A stretch of DNA of 64,000 bases from Sanghuangporus weigelae. Lineage: Eukaryota; Basidiomycota; Agaricomycetes; Hymenochaetales; Hymenochaetaceae. Shown one piece after another: positions 1 to 12,179 of the stretch. A program made the translations under genes and the position numbers. The notes beneath the pieces are model-generated. The model worked only from the letters and a program-made list of their open reading frames with translations. It was not told the DNA's origin and ran no database searches. The stretch covers positions 2,108,001 to 2,172,000 of the forward strand of contig CP137325.1 of the NCBI GenBank assembly GCA_033182465.1, read 5' to 3'. Position 1 is the first letter of the stretch. Each line of letters opens with the position of its first letter.

Positions 1-1584
1 CCCATTCTCCAGTTCTCGTCTCCGCTCCGTTTCCCTCCGCCTCCGCTCCTCTTCTTGCCTCCGTCTCCGCTCCTTTTCGCGATGCTCTTGGTGTCGGAGT
101 TCTTCCTTTCTGTAGAACGCCAGAGTCTCTTCTTGTCGTTGAAGCTCCTGGCGCTCTTCCTCTTGATGTCGAGCTTCCTTCTCTTGTTGGTCCGCGATAC
201 GCTCGGTTTCTATAATTTCTTCCTCCTTGAGATGTTTCTCTCCAGGTCCTAACTGTCTCTGCTCCCCGGGAAAATACCGCAATTCCTCTCTGCGTGGTTC
301 CAACTCGCGAGTCTGTCCAGAAATCACGTCTTCTCTTTCTTCGAACTCTCCTTTTCTTTTCCGCTCTGCTTCCAGCCTCTCCTCGTAGAGCCTGCGGTAC
401 CGGAGCTCCTCTTCCCGTTGACGAAGAGCCAGGTCCTCCTCCCGTCGCTGCGTCTCCAGCGCCTTCTGAGTCAGCACCTTGCCTACTCCCTGAAGTTGTT
501 TCCGGCGTCGCTCTGCGAGTCTCTCTGCTTCCAATTTGGTTCTAAGTTCCTCTTCCTTAATACGCCGCTCTTCAAGTATATGTGTTCTCCGAGCCTCAAG
601 AAAATCCTGCCACTCCTTCCTGATCGGTTCCAATGGACGGGTCTGCCCATCAACCGTGGTAGCTTCGAGTCCCCGTTGGGAATGGTTTTTCTCCTCCGAC
701 CAGCCCTCATCGTCACTTCTTCCCCTCACGAGCTCGCGTAAATTCGGTTCGGGGATACGTTGGTGATTTAAGAGTTCCGTTTCTCGGGTACGTTGAGTAG
801 ATTCGGGTAGATCATGGTCATTGGAGACGCCCCTCTGCTGCTCAACATTTCGCTCTAGCCGTCTGGCGGATAGCAGGCCCTGTTCAGACACGCGCTCATC
901 TTCCGGCGTTATGTGACCAGATGAAACGTTAGGCGAGATGGAAAGAGATGCGGGATATTGCTCAACATCTTCATCATCGTCCGTGAAGTTCCCAGTGTTA
1001 TCTTCATCGCCATCCGTCTCGGGATCTAACCCACGAAGTCTCCTCTCCCAGTCCTGAATATCGAGTTCTCCAATTTGCGGGACGTCCTTCAGTAACATTC
1101 CAAGATGATCCTCGTCCTCGTCATCACGGTGTTGTGGTATCCATCTTTCCACTGCTTGCTCAGATCTTCTCAAATGCTTCATAAATCCATCGCTGCGTTG
1201 TTGCTCGCCTAAAGAGTTTTCCTCTACGACCTCCTGATCTGCCTGCAATTGAGAGGTCGATGATCGTTGGCGTGGATTGCGCGCATCGGGGCGCCGAGAA
1301 GAAGTGTCGTTAACATTTGCGACGCCTCCTTTCCGCAATTCCTGCAGCTCGCGCGCGTAGGTGTCTTGGGTCGGAATCCATCGTTGATACGGAGTAGATT
1401 GTGTATGCCTTCGCTTCGGGACTGATACCATCGATCCCGAGTTCGCTGATGAAGATGGAAGCGTCTTCCTGCTCGTCCTGCTCGTTCCTTCATCCGAATC
1501 AGACGCATCGGGAGAGGTGCTAGGAGAAGCTGGCACGTTGCGAGGTCTTCGGCGAACTTCTGCACGAGAATATCCCTGACCCAT
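1..1584 (-). CDS. Large charged coiled-coil protein, C-terminus beyond window
   Basis: An uninterrupted frame of 528 codons runs on the minus strand from an ATG at 1584 to the window edge without a stop, so the gene continues beyond base 1. The first ~120 residues are Ser/Arg-rich and look disordered. An acidic stretch follows (DDEDED and DGDEDN-type runs near residues 155-210). The last ~190 visible residues are almost only Glu, Arg, Gln, Lys and Leu in a heptad-like pattern (for example RYRRLYEERLEAERKRK), which predicts a long coiled coil. A stop at 1633-1635 closes the frame upstream of the ATG. I recognise no family. A structural or scaffolding role would be a guess. The low stop density over 1.6 kb and the strong composition bias make it credible as a gene. 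Confidence 0.7.
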   Translation of the reverse strand, partial: MGQGYSRAEVRRRPRNVPASPSTSPDASDSDEGTSRTSRKTLPSSSANSGSMVSVPKRRHTQSTPYQRWIPTQDTYARELQELRKGGVANVNDTSSRRPDARNPRQRSSTSQLQADQEVVEENSLGEQQRSDGFMKHLRRSEQAVERWIPQHRDDEDEDHLGMLLKDVPQIGELDIQDWERRLRGLDPETDGDEDNTGNFTDDDEDVEQYPASLSISPNVSSGHITPEDERVSEQGLLSARRLERNVEQQRGVSNDHDLPESTQRTRETELLNHQRIPEPNLRELVRGRSDDEGWSEEKNHSQRGLEATTVDGQTRPLEPIRKEWQDFLEARRTHILEERRIKEEELRTKLEAERLAERRRKQLQGVGKVLTQKALETQRREEDLALRQREEELRYRRLYEERLEAERKRKGEFEEREDVISGQTRELEPRREELRYFPGEQRQLGPGEKHLKEEEIIETERIADQQEKEARHQEEERQELQRQEETLAFYRKEELRHQEHREKERRRRQEEERRRRETERRRELENG

Positions 1585-3131
1585 CTTCGACTTCCGATGC
1601 GTTATGTCGGATCCTGGTTCAAAGGTATTTGGTTACTCCGTTGGTGCGAAGAACTAGCACTTACAGGTGATCTGACGGGTATAGCAAGGCTCTCCAGAAT
1701 TTAAGGAATGCCGGATGTTCTGCTTAATTCCACAAGAGAAAGGAGTAGTGAATATGTATCAACTGGTACGGAATACGAGCTCAGAGCCTCAGATCCACGG
1801 ACACGCTTGAAGCAGTATGTAGAGTGACCCGTCTCAGAAGACAGAGCTAAGTAAAAACGTGCGAACATCGATATCGCCATTCATTCAATTATCGGTGAGT
1901 GGCGGTAATTCTCAAGTTCCATGCGGCAGTGATGGTACTGGATTTCACAAATTATTACATAATATTCCCAATAGCTTGTCTAAGCACGCTTTGCACACAT
2001 GTCATGTCATGTATTCAGATATTCACATCAAAGTAAATCTGCACCCAATGTTGCTGAACCTCGGACAGACGGCTTTGTTAGTTCTTCCTGGATCGAAGTC
2101 TCTTCCATATTCTCGCCCAAACACCGACCTCAACCCGAGTCATGTAGTCCAAATTACGGTCGAGCCTTACGAGTGCGTGTACGTGAAGCGGTGACTCAAT
2201 AGGTCCATATGCTGATGCGCGTGCGTTAACGTTGGTGGTTCATATCCGTAGAGAAGGGAGGCGATGGAGGAGAGCTGATGCAATCGCCGCGTATTTCCTC
2301 GTTCAGCATGAGGTTTCGGTGAGTGGCAGTAACCTCTCTGATGATCCTATCTACCCATCAATGTCCTCGTCAGGAACTGATAATTTCAGTGCTCCGTGCA
2401 CATCTTACAAACCCGCTAAGAACTCCGGTCAGATTCGTCCAACAGGATGGTCCTACACCGTATTGCCTCATCGCAGACAGTCGGCCTTGGCCGTTTGGGA
2501 AAACTCTCGGCCTTACATGGGGTGACGAACGACTCGTTCCTGGTGAACTGAAGTGGACATTCAAATTCTCGTCTATCAATCTCAATGAACCAACTTGAAC
2601 TGTCTGCTGGACTCGACGAACACGCTCTTTTTACACTCGCTAGCCTGACGTGTCTATATGCCGATACTTGACGATTCCAAAGATTCCTTTGAGAACTGGG
2701 TAAAGTCATGACAGCAGCATGTATCGACAGACCGAAGTGATCGTGTTTTCGAGAGTACAGTACTTTCATTGTAATTCGTTCATTCTCAGTCTCGCATTCT
2801 CTTATTTTCAGGTGCCACTCATTGAAGCCTATGCAATGTGTAACGTTGTGTACTTTATTTTGGGCTGGCATAATGTGGAGGTAGACTCGCTGGGCCGAGA
2901 ACGATATGGTGGCAGTACATGTAGTATCTTGTTATGTAACTTGCTCACACTTACAATTGCTGACTCATATATTTCCAAATAAAGCGATGCTGATCCCACC
3001 CGAATGATGATAATGGCACAGAATAGATTTAACATTCTCGGACTCGGTAACTGCAATAGTGAGCAACTGCCACCTTGTTCACCACATCGCAATCTGCAAA
3101 GGGTCCCGATCGTCTAATCCAAACAGATCGC
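1585..3131. other. Intergenic and repeat-derived stretch
   Basis: No convincing gene was found. Only short overlapping frames are present. The segment near 2810-2930 resembles 8609-8720, with shared wording such as gtgcc-ctcattgaag and gatacggtggcag, so the tandem repeat unit begins at or before 2810. The function of that shared 5' sequence is unknown. Confidence 0.5.
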
Positions 3132-4994
3132 ATGAAAGCACAAACTATTTCGCGTGTTGACTTTTTATCAGAACCGGGCGCAGGGCAAATCCGTCGTTCG
3201 CGATGCGAAATCGCGCATCAAACAAACATCCTATCTAGAGGATCAACCCAAGAGAAAGATGAGACTAATATTGATCATTGCATGAATTCTTGCAACAAGG
3301 TTCTCAATCTCCTGTACGACAATAATATAAAATGGTTTGCTTCCGTAGACCCTCGTCACTTCTACGGAAACAACGGCTTCATCCACGTAAGAGATACCTT
3401 CTCACTCAAGAGATTAGTCTGACTTAAGGCATACGAGCTGTTCACGCAGGTTCGCCGAACTTGCAAGGTAGAAATAGGTCTGCGTAATGCAGAAGCGGAA
3501 GAAAGATACGAGCCAACAGGACCATTTTGGGATAATCTCATGATCAATCTGGAGGCTCGAAGCGTCGAAAACATTAACACGGGGAGCACCAGCTTAGATC
3601 ACTGCGGTACAGCTTGCCACGTTCTGAATCAGTTACCATATAAGCTATATCGACGGTACGCCAGCTCGACATCCATCCTACTTACAAATCTGATTCGCCA
3701 TTTCAGTATCAGTGGTGTCATTCGTTCCAATGACCTCAAATTTACAGCGGATGCCCATAGGATTTCTTTTCTCACCATCATCGAGTCTGAAGAGCTGAGG
3801 CACGCAACTCGGCAGGCAACCAGTCCATTTGCCATTCTGCGGAATACTTTGGCCCCAGGAGATTTAACGAGGACTTGTGCCTATCTCTGTCATGACAAAG
3901 TAGCACACATTCTCACTGTGGGAAGTCCAGTTGAACGAGGTGCTCGTGTTCATGGAGAAACAGTCTTATACCCGCTTGAACAAGATCGTAAGGGAATGCT
4001 GCTATCGAAAGCTACCTGGAACGCAGACTGGTATAAATTGCAGTGGAACGTATTTGGCCACGAGCAAATTGCAATAGAAAGCACCATTCTAGTAGCGAAA
4101 AAAGTAATCCCCGAGGGTCCTTCGTCATGCGTCTACCTTGAAGCAATAGACAGAACTCTCTATAGGAATGCGTCTGGGAGACGTACGGGTACCGCTGAGC
4201 GACTCCTCGATGACACTGATAGGGTGTCGCGCATCGTATTACTTGACTTACTCTACACCCATTTGCATATGGTCAAAGATGAGAGAATTTTCCGTCAGTG
4301 CTTTCGGCATATCTTCGAAGGTCAGCAATTATGAAAAGAAAGCATCATATGTCTGACATATCGCTACACAGCTCATTATCGAGTATACGACGCAACGGGA
4401 GTTCTTCACCGGGATATTAATATCGACAATTTGATGGTTCGCATGGGGCGCGACGGATCGAAGCAAGGTGTTCTAATAGACTGGGATCTTGCCAGTAAGG
4501 CGACCGACGAGCAGGACCACACAGGCACGCGAACCGGAACCCGAGCTTTCATCGCATACGAACTTTTCTCAGAAAACGCTTCAAAGCATATACTACGCTT
4601 CGATTGGGAGTCGTTCCTCTATTACCTTATGTGGGTTGTCTTCGTGATGATCGATGAAGACTACAGGACTATGGAGACAAAAAGGATCAAGGACGAAACT
4701 AATGAAAAGCCAGATACGCTGGGATCCTCGATAGTGCGATGGCCTAAACTGAACGATGAAAAGCTTCGTCTGGCCAAGGCACTTGCCATATCGACGAAGG
4801 GCAAATATATGTATTCTAGAAGCGTGCACAAATTTCACTCCACATTCTTGACATGGATCAATCCAATCTGGGAACTTTTCATACGAGGCGATGAGGCGCG
4901 AATGAAAGGCGATCCTACCTTCGACTGCGAAACCCTCGGGAATCGATTGACGTACACAGCTCTTCGCGACATATTGGATCGTGAACCCAATTAG
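3132..4994 (+). CDS. FunK1 fungal-type protein kinase, copy A (open)
   Basis: Three exons, 3132-3386, 3429-4320 and 4372-4994, join in frame to give 589 residues. The introns are 42 and 51 bp with GTAAGA/AAG and GTCAGC/CAG ends. The second intron interrupts the segment just before the catalytic loop. The catalytic loop reads HRDINIDNLM, and the activation site is DWDLAS in place of DFG, as is usual in the fungal FunK1 family. Downstream come GTRAFIAYEL and an FDWESFLYYLMWV helix, also FunK1-like. The start ATG was chosen because copy B has the same M-x-x-QTISR opening. FunK1 proteins are expanded in mushrooms and their substrates are unknown. The 5' limit is the least certain part. An upstream exon cannot be excluded. 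Confidence 0.72.
4321..4371 (+). other. Intron before FunK1 catalytic loop (copy A)
   Basis: A 51 bp GT-AG intron in phase 1. The equivalent introns at 10159-10209 and 15812-15862 have the same length and nearly the same sequence, which supports the exon model in all three copies. Confidence 0.75.
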
Positions 4995-6532
4995 TCAATC
5001 ACGGAGCGTCGTTGAATTTTGAAGTCGACGGCTTATATTACTGGTGATGGATATTCTCGATTAAACTAATTTCATATGGCATGTCATTGATGATGAAGTG
5101 AACGGAGCTTAGTCTGCAGGTGGCACTTATCGAGAAAGGTAACTCGTGCGACTAGATTCGTTCACCATCCTCTTAGAGAGTGAGAGAGAGGAAGGAATGA
5201 CTCCTCAGCGCCTTGTATCAGAGCGAAGAAAACAACATGCCGAGAGCGAAGAGCGTTTATACACGAAGTTCGCTATGAGACCAGATCGTGACAACGTGGA
5301 ATACTGGGTTCGACTTCGAGGAAAAGCATGATCGTGAGGGATTGAAGAGACAGAAGGACGGCCCAGGTGCGTCGCGTCGAACATGTAGCGCATGCTAAGA
5401 CGATCCAGAAGACAAAAATAAGACAATTGACACTGCTCATGAACGATGTAAAAGAGCGCGTGGAAACGGAGGTTCAGGAGATACAGCACACGACACAACA
5501 CTAAGCTAAGACGTCCCGAGAAGGAAAAACGGTGATAACTAAAGGTTTGGCCTGACTCCTTCGACTGATAAAAAGCGAGATCGGCTTAAGTCACAAGCTC
5601 TGTTCTAAGAAAACCGACATGAGAAAGTGAGGACGAAGTTTTCACCGCATCTTTACCTAGTCACATTTTGGATTGTGATCTTTCAATATGGACTTATCAT
5701 ACCTTGATATCACGGGCTCTTCAGAACAAGAGCAGAGATTAGTCCTTTGATCGGAACTGTGGTTGACAATTCCGGATGAACTACTTAGAAAGTGCGTGTT
5801 GTAAAGAAATTCAAGACGCCCAAATAATCACGGAATGTCTGAATGGAAGTATGCGAGTGGCCATTTGAATTATGGAGAAACATCCGATATTAATTGTACG
5901 ATCCTGGAGCTTCGCTTTGCATAGAAACTGCATGGAGAGGCAAATAGTAGATCATGGAAGATTCCATAAAGTCTCCAGGGACGACTTGACTAAAGCCAAA
6001 CCTAATCCAAGGCCCGAATATGAGGCTTATGAGGAAATCGACGCTCATGACACAATACCTCGGATAAGTGCGCGAAGCAGTACCTCGTAATAGGCTTGAC
6101 CGATGCATTCATAAATCACAAGAGCCTGCGTGTCAATCTCTGAGATCGTTTTGTATCCTTCGGGTCTCCCAATTGGATTGTTGACATCCGAGTCTGCGAT
6201 GAGGTTTACCGAGGAGGAATGAGCTCAGACTTAGACCACATGCCTCCTACAAGCACAAAAAAGGTAAAATTACGATCAGGCATTGATAATACGAACATGT
6301 AGCTTATTTTCTTTTACACTTTCCAGTATGAGTGCTGTATTGCGCTCATTATTAAGGAGCAATTATTGAGAAGATTCGGTCAATACTTCCGGGTGTTCCT
6401 CTTCAATGCCAGACTTGGAGGCAGAACTAAAAAGCTCTGTCGAGTGGTTTTTTTGAGTCAACACATCTTAAGATTTTCAATAATTCGTTACATGAGCAAG
6501 ACAGCAAGGTCACTGGTCATCCACTTTGGATT
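4995..6532. other. Degenerate spacer of tandem unit A
   Basis: No intact gene was found. A short charged reading stretch at 5146-5380 (for example KQHAESEERLYTKF, then EKHDREGLKRQK) matches frame-broken counterparts at 11040-11220 and about 16505-16640, so it looks like a coding relic carried in each unit. The text around 5655-5700 (gtcacatt-tg-attgtg, tcaatatg) also recurs at 11590-11640 and 16980-17035. Confidence 0.5.
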
Positions 6533-6955
6533 CTATTCTGTGTGTTCCGTAAAGCTCCACCCGGAAAACGTCTTCCAGCGTTCCTGCATTTCCTGCTGCG
6601 TATATCCATGTTTACCGAACCAAGCAAGCGCTCTTTGCAAGTCTATGTTCTCCGGATTAAACGGGATCGGTTCGAACTTTTCGATCGTCTCTTCGCATGA
6701 AAGGGGCTCGAAGAAGACAACAAGAAAATAACATCTATAGAATCCGTACTCTTTGTGGGCGCCAAGGACCTCGATGCCATTCGGAATGACGATGGCTTTG
6801 AAGTATCCAATACGGTCCTCGCTGCAACGGTCCTCAAGATCGACGGCGCTGGTCACCTCATTCGTCTCGTCTTTCCTTTTATTGCGGAGTTTGGCACCAA
6901 GCTCGATGAGCTGATCACGTGTAAGCGTAAAGCCGCCCGCTTTGAAGTTGAACAT
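6533..6955 (-). CDS. Small unrecognised family protein, copy 1
   Basis: A 140-residue frame begins MFNFKAGGFTLT. It is one of seven related copies in this window (others near 12.2, 17.7/23.5, 23.7, 26.6, 27.4 and 28.2 kb). Conserved points are FK-GGFTFT at the N-terminus, a central GxVIPxGIEVxGA block, and W-FTEH near the end. The start codon sits directly after a CAG acceptor. A 54 bp intron (6956-7009) precedes it, and its upstream exon lacks an ATG in this copy, so the intron probably lies in the 5' leader. This copy stops about five residues before the ends of copies 4 and 7. I know no function. No signal peptide or membrane segment is visible. Confidence 0.6.
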   Translation of the reverse strand: MFNFKAGGFTLTRDQLIELGAKLRNKRKDETNEVTSAVDLEDRCSEDRIGYFKAIVIPNGIEVLGAHKEYGFYRCYFLVVFFEPLSCEETIEKFEPIPFNPENIDLQRALAWFGKHGYTQQEMQERWKTFSGWSFTEHTE

Positions 6956-7009
6956 CTGAAAGCAGTTTGTAAGGTCTATGTAAACTCGAGATCATGATGA
7001 GGGATGTAC

Positions 7010-7430
7010 CTGCTTCAAGTTATCTGCCGAATAGTTATCAAGATGTAAGATGGGCAAGAAGTCATCATCAGCGTACCGGATTGTTCTTGATGTCGTGGCA
7101 ACGGTATACGGTTCCGTGTCTGTGACTTTTGTAATTTCAGTTCGAGGAAATATCCATATTTGTATGTTTTCACATGTAATAGATTCCCACACGCGCGCTA
7201 CTACCGTGGGAACGAGACGCGAATAAACTTGGCGGGCGAGCAGCACACTTCACTTCGTCACTTATGCATTCCATTACATGTCAAAAAGGTACTGAGTATT
7301 TGGTATATGTAAATTAAATATGAAATGATGGAAATTTTACATCCTGAGCCGTCAACTCTCGAGTTCAGGATGAGAGCAACAGTTAACCTAAGGATCCGTT
7401 ATAAGTAATGCATGAGTCATATTCGTCTTT
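7010..7430 (-). other. Leader and upstream region of small-family copy 1
   Basis: Minus-strand sequence just upstream of the intron acceptor-ATG junction. The segment 7010-7080 corresponds to 12667-12730, about 24190-24260 and 28726-28790 in other copies. In-frame stops or shifts in copies 2 and 4 suggest that it is transcribed but not translated. Confidence 0.4.
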
Positions 7431-7617
7431 CATACCCGTACAATCCCAGCACCTCCGCAAAAATAAGGATAAGAACCATCGAGACGAATACCCGTGATTC
7501 GTATACGTATGCCTGTACACACCAGCGGGACGTCAAGTGCGACCGAAGCAGAGACAAAGCACCGGATCGTCGACAATACCAATAGCATGTCCTGCCGCCG
7601 GTCCGGCCGCTAAATGT
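7431..7617 (-). pseudogene. V-ATPase proteolipid (subunit c) relic, unit A
   Basis: Read on the minus strand, 7617 to about 7563 gives HLAAGPAAGHAIGIVDD, close to the third helix of V-ATPase subunit c (LAAGFAIGIVGD in the family). Sequence 7499 to 7431 gives RVFVSMVLILIFAEVLGLYG, nearly identical to the essential fourth helix (LFVGMILILIFAEVLGLYG), including the proton-binding Glu. The two pieces are collinear but separated by about 65 bases with stops, and the N-terminal half was not found nearby. This is a decayed fragment, not a working gene. In a live gene the product would form the rotor ring of the vacuolar proton pump. Confidence 0.7.
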
Positions 7618-8890
7618 AGAATCCGCTAAACAGTGTATAGGATTGCAATGATTTACTGTGAGTGCGACACCACAAACACATTCAACACGGCTCGGGTAAG
7701 TAAACAGCTCTCGACCGCCGATGAATCAGACACATTTGCCTTAATCGTCAGTCTGAGTCTCATGGACCATAACATTCATCACAGGGAACAGGTGTACCAC
7801 AAGGCCAGCTTCCGATATGCAGTTGGACTTCATGTATCAGTCGTATCTGTTCACGACTTGCTCGTCGCACTTGGGTGTCAAGTAGCGACCCGATAATTGC
7901 ACAACTCAGAAACTCCTACAGGAATGAGTAAAAAGAAAATTCCGACTGAAGTTTGGAATCTGTCTTCTGCTTGGAGAACACAGCTGCCATTGTACGGGTT
8001 TACGTGTTGAAGGAAATTCGTCACCGATCGCCTAAATCAGACAGGATCACTCTAATTTGCTCACAGAGTCAGCGACCTAGACCTTGTTTGTGTCAAGATG
8101 GCCCATCAACCGGTGAAGATGCATTTAAGCAGGAGCCTTGCATTCGCGCTTCCTCAAAAACACAAGTTCTTCTGTCCGTCTTCCGTAATTGCAACACGAG
8201 AAGCTATCTCTGTGATAAGTACCATCACCTGACATGATAGCACTGTCAAGGATGAGACGTGCACAGATCTTGCAGATACTACAACTCATGTGCACAGGAG
8301 AACCGCCCTCAAACATATCGAAAATGGTGGTCTCCTAGTATAGAAAATTAGTCAGATTGAAAAAATCGCTAGGATAAACAGCTTACAGTGATACGATCAT
8401 TACATTTCATGCATCTGAAAGTGCAAAATTTCAGTCAAGTTGAGAATGCCGCGTAATTGCACAAGCCAAGCACATACCAGTCTACATGCCACACCGAGCG
8501 CGCAATAGCTATCACCGAAAGAGCCATGCACTTGTAAGTTGACTCGCTACAGCGGAAGCACAGATGTTTAATCATTTCAACCGTGGGCCGATTTACAGCC
8601 AGTGTTGGAGTGCCGCTCATTGAAGTCAATGCAATGCGTCGTTCTTTGTGTAATGTTGAGTGCTTTATTTTAGCCGTCCGTAGATGTGCGGGGCCGAAAT
8701 CGATACGATACGGTGGCAGCAGAAAGCCAGAATACAGATCTACTTGCTTACACATACATACAGCTGCTGACTAATACAAATGATCCCACCCACCCGATAT
8801 GGCCAGCAGAGAATCTAAACTCGATACTCGCGTCTTGTTCATTACATCCAATCCGCAAAGAGTCTCGATCGTCTCATCCAAACAGATCGG
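7618..8890. other. Intergenic stretch between units A and B
   Basis: No gene was found. Short frames on both strands do not resemble each other or known families. From about 8609 the sequence resembles 2810 onwards of unit A, which marks entry into unit B. Confidence 0.45.
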
Positions 8891-10832
8891 ATGAATGTAC
8901 AAACTATCTCTCGTGCTGGCTTTTCATCAGAATCGGGTGCAGGGCAAACTCGTCATCCGCGATGCGATATTGCGCACTCCGACCACCAAACAAACATCCT
9001 ATCTGAGGCCTATGTACGATCCACCTGGGAGAAAAATGAGACTAATATTAATCATTTCGGGAATTCTTGCAACAACGTTCTCGATCCCCTGCACGACAAT
9101 AATTCAAGATGGTTTGTATCCGTAGACGATCGTCACTTCTACGGAAACAACGGTTCTATCCAGGTAAGAGATACTTTAGCACTCAGGCGATTAGTCTGAC
9201 TCAGAGCATACGGATTGCTCACTCCGCCATGCCAAACTAGCAAGGTAGAAGCGGGTCCGGGCAATTCAGAAGCAGAAGAAAAATGCGAGCCAACAGGGCC
9301 ATTTTGGATTAATTTCGTGAACAATTTGGAGATACGGAGCGTCGAAAACATTAACACTGGGCATAGCAACTCGGATCACAGTGGTACGACTTGATTCTTG
9401 GAGGAAGAAAGAAAATCGAATCGAGACGAGTGCAATACGTACGAACGCGGCCTGCCATGCACTGAATCGGTTACCATATAAAATACATCGACGGTACGCC
9501 GGCTCGGCATCCATCATACTTACAAATATGATTCAATATTTCAATATCAGAGGTGTCATCCGGTCCAACGGCCTCAAAATTACCGAGGATGCCCATAGGA
9601 CTGTTTTTCTCGTCATCATCGAGTCTGATGGGCTGAGGCACGCAGCTCGGCAGACAAACAGTCCATCTGTCATTCTATGTAATAGCTTGGCTCCAGGAGG
9701 TTTTACGGCGACGTGTGCCTATCTCTGTCATGACAAAGTAGCACACATTCTCACCGTGAGAAGTCCAGATGGACAAGGCGCTCGTGTTCATGGAGATACA
9801 GTTTTATACCCGCTTGAACAAGATCGTAAGGGAATGCTGGTATCGAGCACCATCTGGAAGTCGGACTGGCGTAAAGTGCAATGGATGGCATTCGATAACG
9901 AGCGAGGTGGGAGAGAAGGCGCCATTCTAGTCATGACGAGAGCAATCCCTGAGGATCCTTCGCCATGCATCTACCTTGAAGCGATAGACAGAACTCTCTA
10001 CAGGAATGCGTCTGGGAGACGTACGGGTATCGCTGAGCAACTCCTCGATGAAACTGATAGGATGTCGCGCCTCGTATTACTTGACCTGCTCTACACCCAT
10101 TTGCATATGATCGAAGATGAAAAGGTTTTCCGTCAGTGCTTTCGGCATATCTTCGAAGGTGAGCAATTATGAAAAGAAAGCATCATATGTCTGAAATCTG
10201 GCTATTCAGCTCATTATCGTGTATACGAGGCAACGGGAATTCTTCGTCGGGATATTAGTACCGACAATTTGATGATTCGCGTGGGATCAGATGGATCGAA
10301 GCAAGGTGTTCTAATAGACTGGGATCTTGCCAGTAAGGTGATCGACGAGCAGGACCACACAGGCACGCGAACCGGAACTCGAGCTTTCATGGCATACGAA
10401 CTTTTCAATCCCGAAACTCCAAAGCATATTCTGCGTTTCGATTGGGAATCGTTTCTTTATTACCTAATGTGGGTCGTCTTCGTCATTATTGATGAAGAAT
10501 ACATGAACGCAGAGACGAAAAGAATTCAAAATGAAACCGGAAGAGCGGCAAAGATGAAGGGGTTAGGGATGGCTAAATGGCCGAAATTGGCAGACAAGGA
10601 GCTCTGGAGGGAGAAGGGATATGCCATGTCAATGTTGAGCAAGGATGCGTCTCCCCGAAGCGTGTACAAATTTCACTCCACGTTCTCGACATGGATCGAA
10701 CCAATCTGGGACCGTTTCAGACGAGGCCATAACGCTCGTGTGGATAGAGACCCAAACTTTAACAATGAAACTCTTGGGGGTTTGTTGACGTACGAAGGTC
10801 TTCGCGACATATTGGACAGTGAAACGAACTAG
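8891..10832 (+). pseudogene. FunK1 kinase copy B, disrupted in the 5' half
   Basis: The layout matches copy A. The N-terminal exon opens M-N-V-QTISR and ends near 9163. The downstream acceptor does not restore frame, a TGA follows the DHSGTT segment near 9392, and a 4-base difference near 9445 returns the frame. The 3' part is intact: 9399-10158 joined to 10210-10832 across a 51 bp intron. The catalytic loop reads RRDISTDNLM, so the usual His is Arg, while the Asp and the DWDLAS site remain. A shortened product from an internal start is possible but unproven. The copy stays highly similar to copy A in the kinase half. Confidence 0.65.
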
Positions 10833-12179
10833 TCAGTAATGGAGCATAGCTGAATGCTGAAGTCGACGCCTGATAAAAGAGGTGATAGGTATTTTCTGAT
10901 TAGATTATCTACTTATGCTATGCCATTGATGATGGATTGAGCGACGTTTAGTTTGCAGCGCCATGCTTATTGGAAAGGTGAGTTTCTATATATCATTCAC
11001 ATTCTCAGAGAAAAATGAAGAGAAGCGGAAATTGACTCCAAATCGTAAGATGCCAGAACGAGGAAGAACAACGTGCCGAGAGCGATGAGCGTCACTCGCA
11101 GGAAGGATGTTTGATATGCGACCAGATGAGACAAACGTGTCATACTGGATGCCAGAGAGTCGACTTCGAGGGAAAGCATGATCGCGAGGGATTGAAGAAG
11201 CAGAGGAGGGACGGCCCGGGACGGCCCGGGTGCCTCGGCTTGAACATGTAAACCGTGTTCAGACGCTCAAGAAGACAACAATCTTGTAGATTGATGCACG
11301 AATCAAATTTTGTCCAAGGACAAGGCATACGACAAGTGGAATTGCTCATGAATGACGCAAAAGGGCGCATGGAATGGGAGGTCAGGCTGACCTTTTTTCC
11401 CTACATGTCGCAACAAGAAGCTAAGACATTTAGTGGAAGGAAGACTATGATAACCAAAGACTTGGCCTGAATGCGTCTCAATTCCTCGACTGATAAGTGG
11501 CGAAATCGGCTTAAGCCACAGACTCCGTTCTGCATATGTGGGGTACAGGAGCGAAATTTTTTAGTTAGTTTGTCTACTCTTTTCCCAGTCACATTATGAA
11601 TTGTGATCTTTCAATATGCGCTCTCTGACCATACCTTGATGTTACAGACTTGTCGGAACAAGAGCACAGGTCAATTTTTAGATCGGAATTGTAGTCGATA
11701 GCTCAGGACATATTACTTTCAGGGTGCAGGAGTCCGATGTGCCCGAATAACCGCTGGACCATGGCAGCTTCTGGCGTCCCGTATCATCCGAAGTTTTGAA
11801 GAACGAAGGAAGCGTGTGAGTAGCCATCACTGTGTGAAGAAATTATAACATAATCCGTCCGAAGTGACTCGTTTCTATTGTATGAAGAAACTGTACCAAA
11901 GGGGCAATTGTCAGATAGGTGTCTGTCACTTACGAAGGGAAGCTAGCGCACATAATGCAAAATAGAAACCATAGGAATTACTTGAAGACGCTCGAGGACC
12001 TATTTGTCCCACAGTCCAGTGTAAAATCGCCTTCACTCTGAAAGTGTGATTATCGAGAGCGTATGACTAACACTTATAGGCGGCTGACCCAGTCCGTTGC
12101 AAGATCTGATGAGGATGCGGAAGTTATAGTAAGCTGGGCCGATTACTTGAGCTCATTGGTTAACAAGACAGAGAACTGA
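10833..12179. other. Degenerate spacer of tandem unit B
   Basis: Corresponds to 4995-6532 of unit A. It holds the charged relic (GKHDREGLKKQRRDG near 11170-11220), a 10-base tandem duplication gacggcccgg at 11211-11230, and the shared gtcacatt/tcaatatg text near 11590. No intact gene was seen. Confidence 0.45.
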
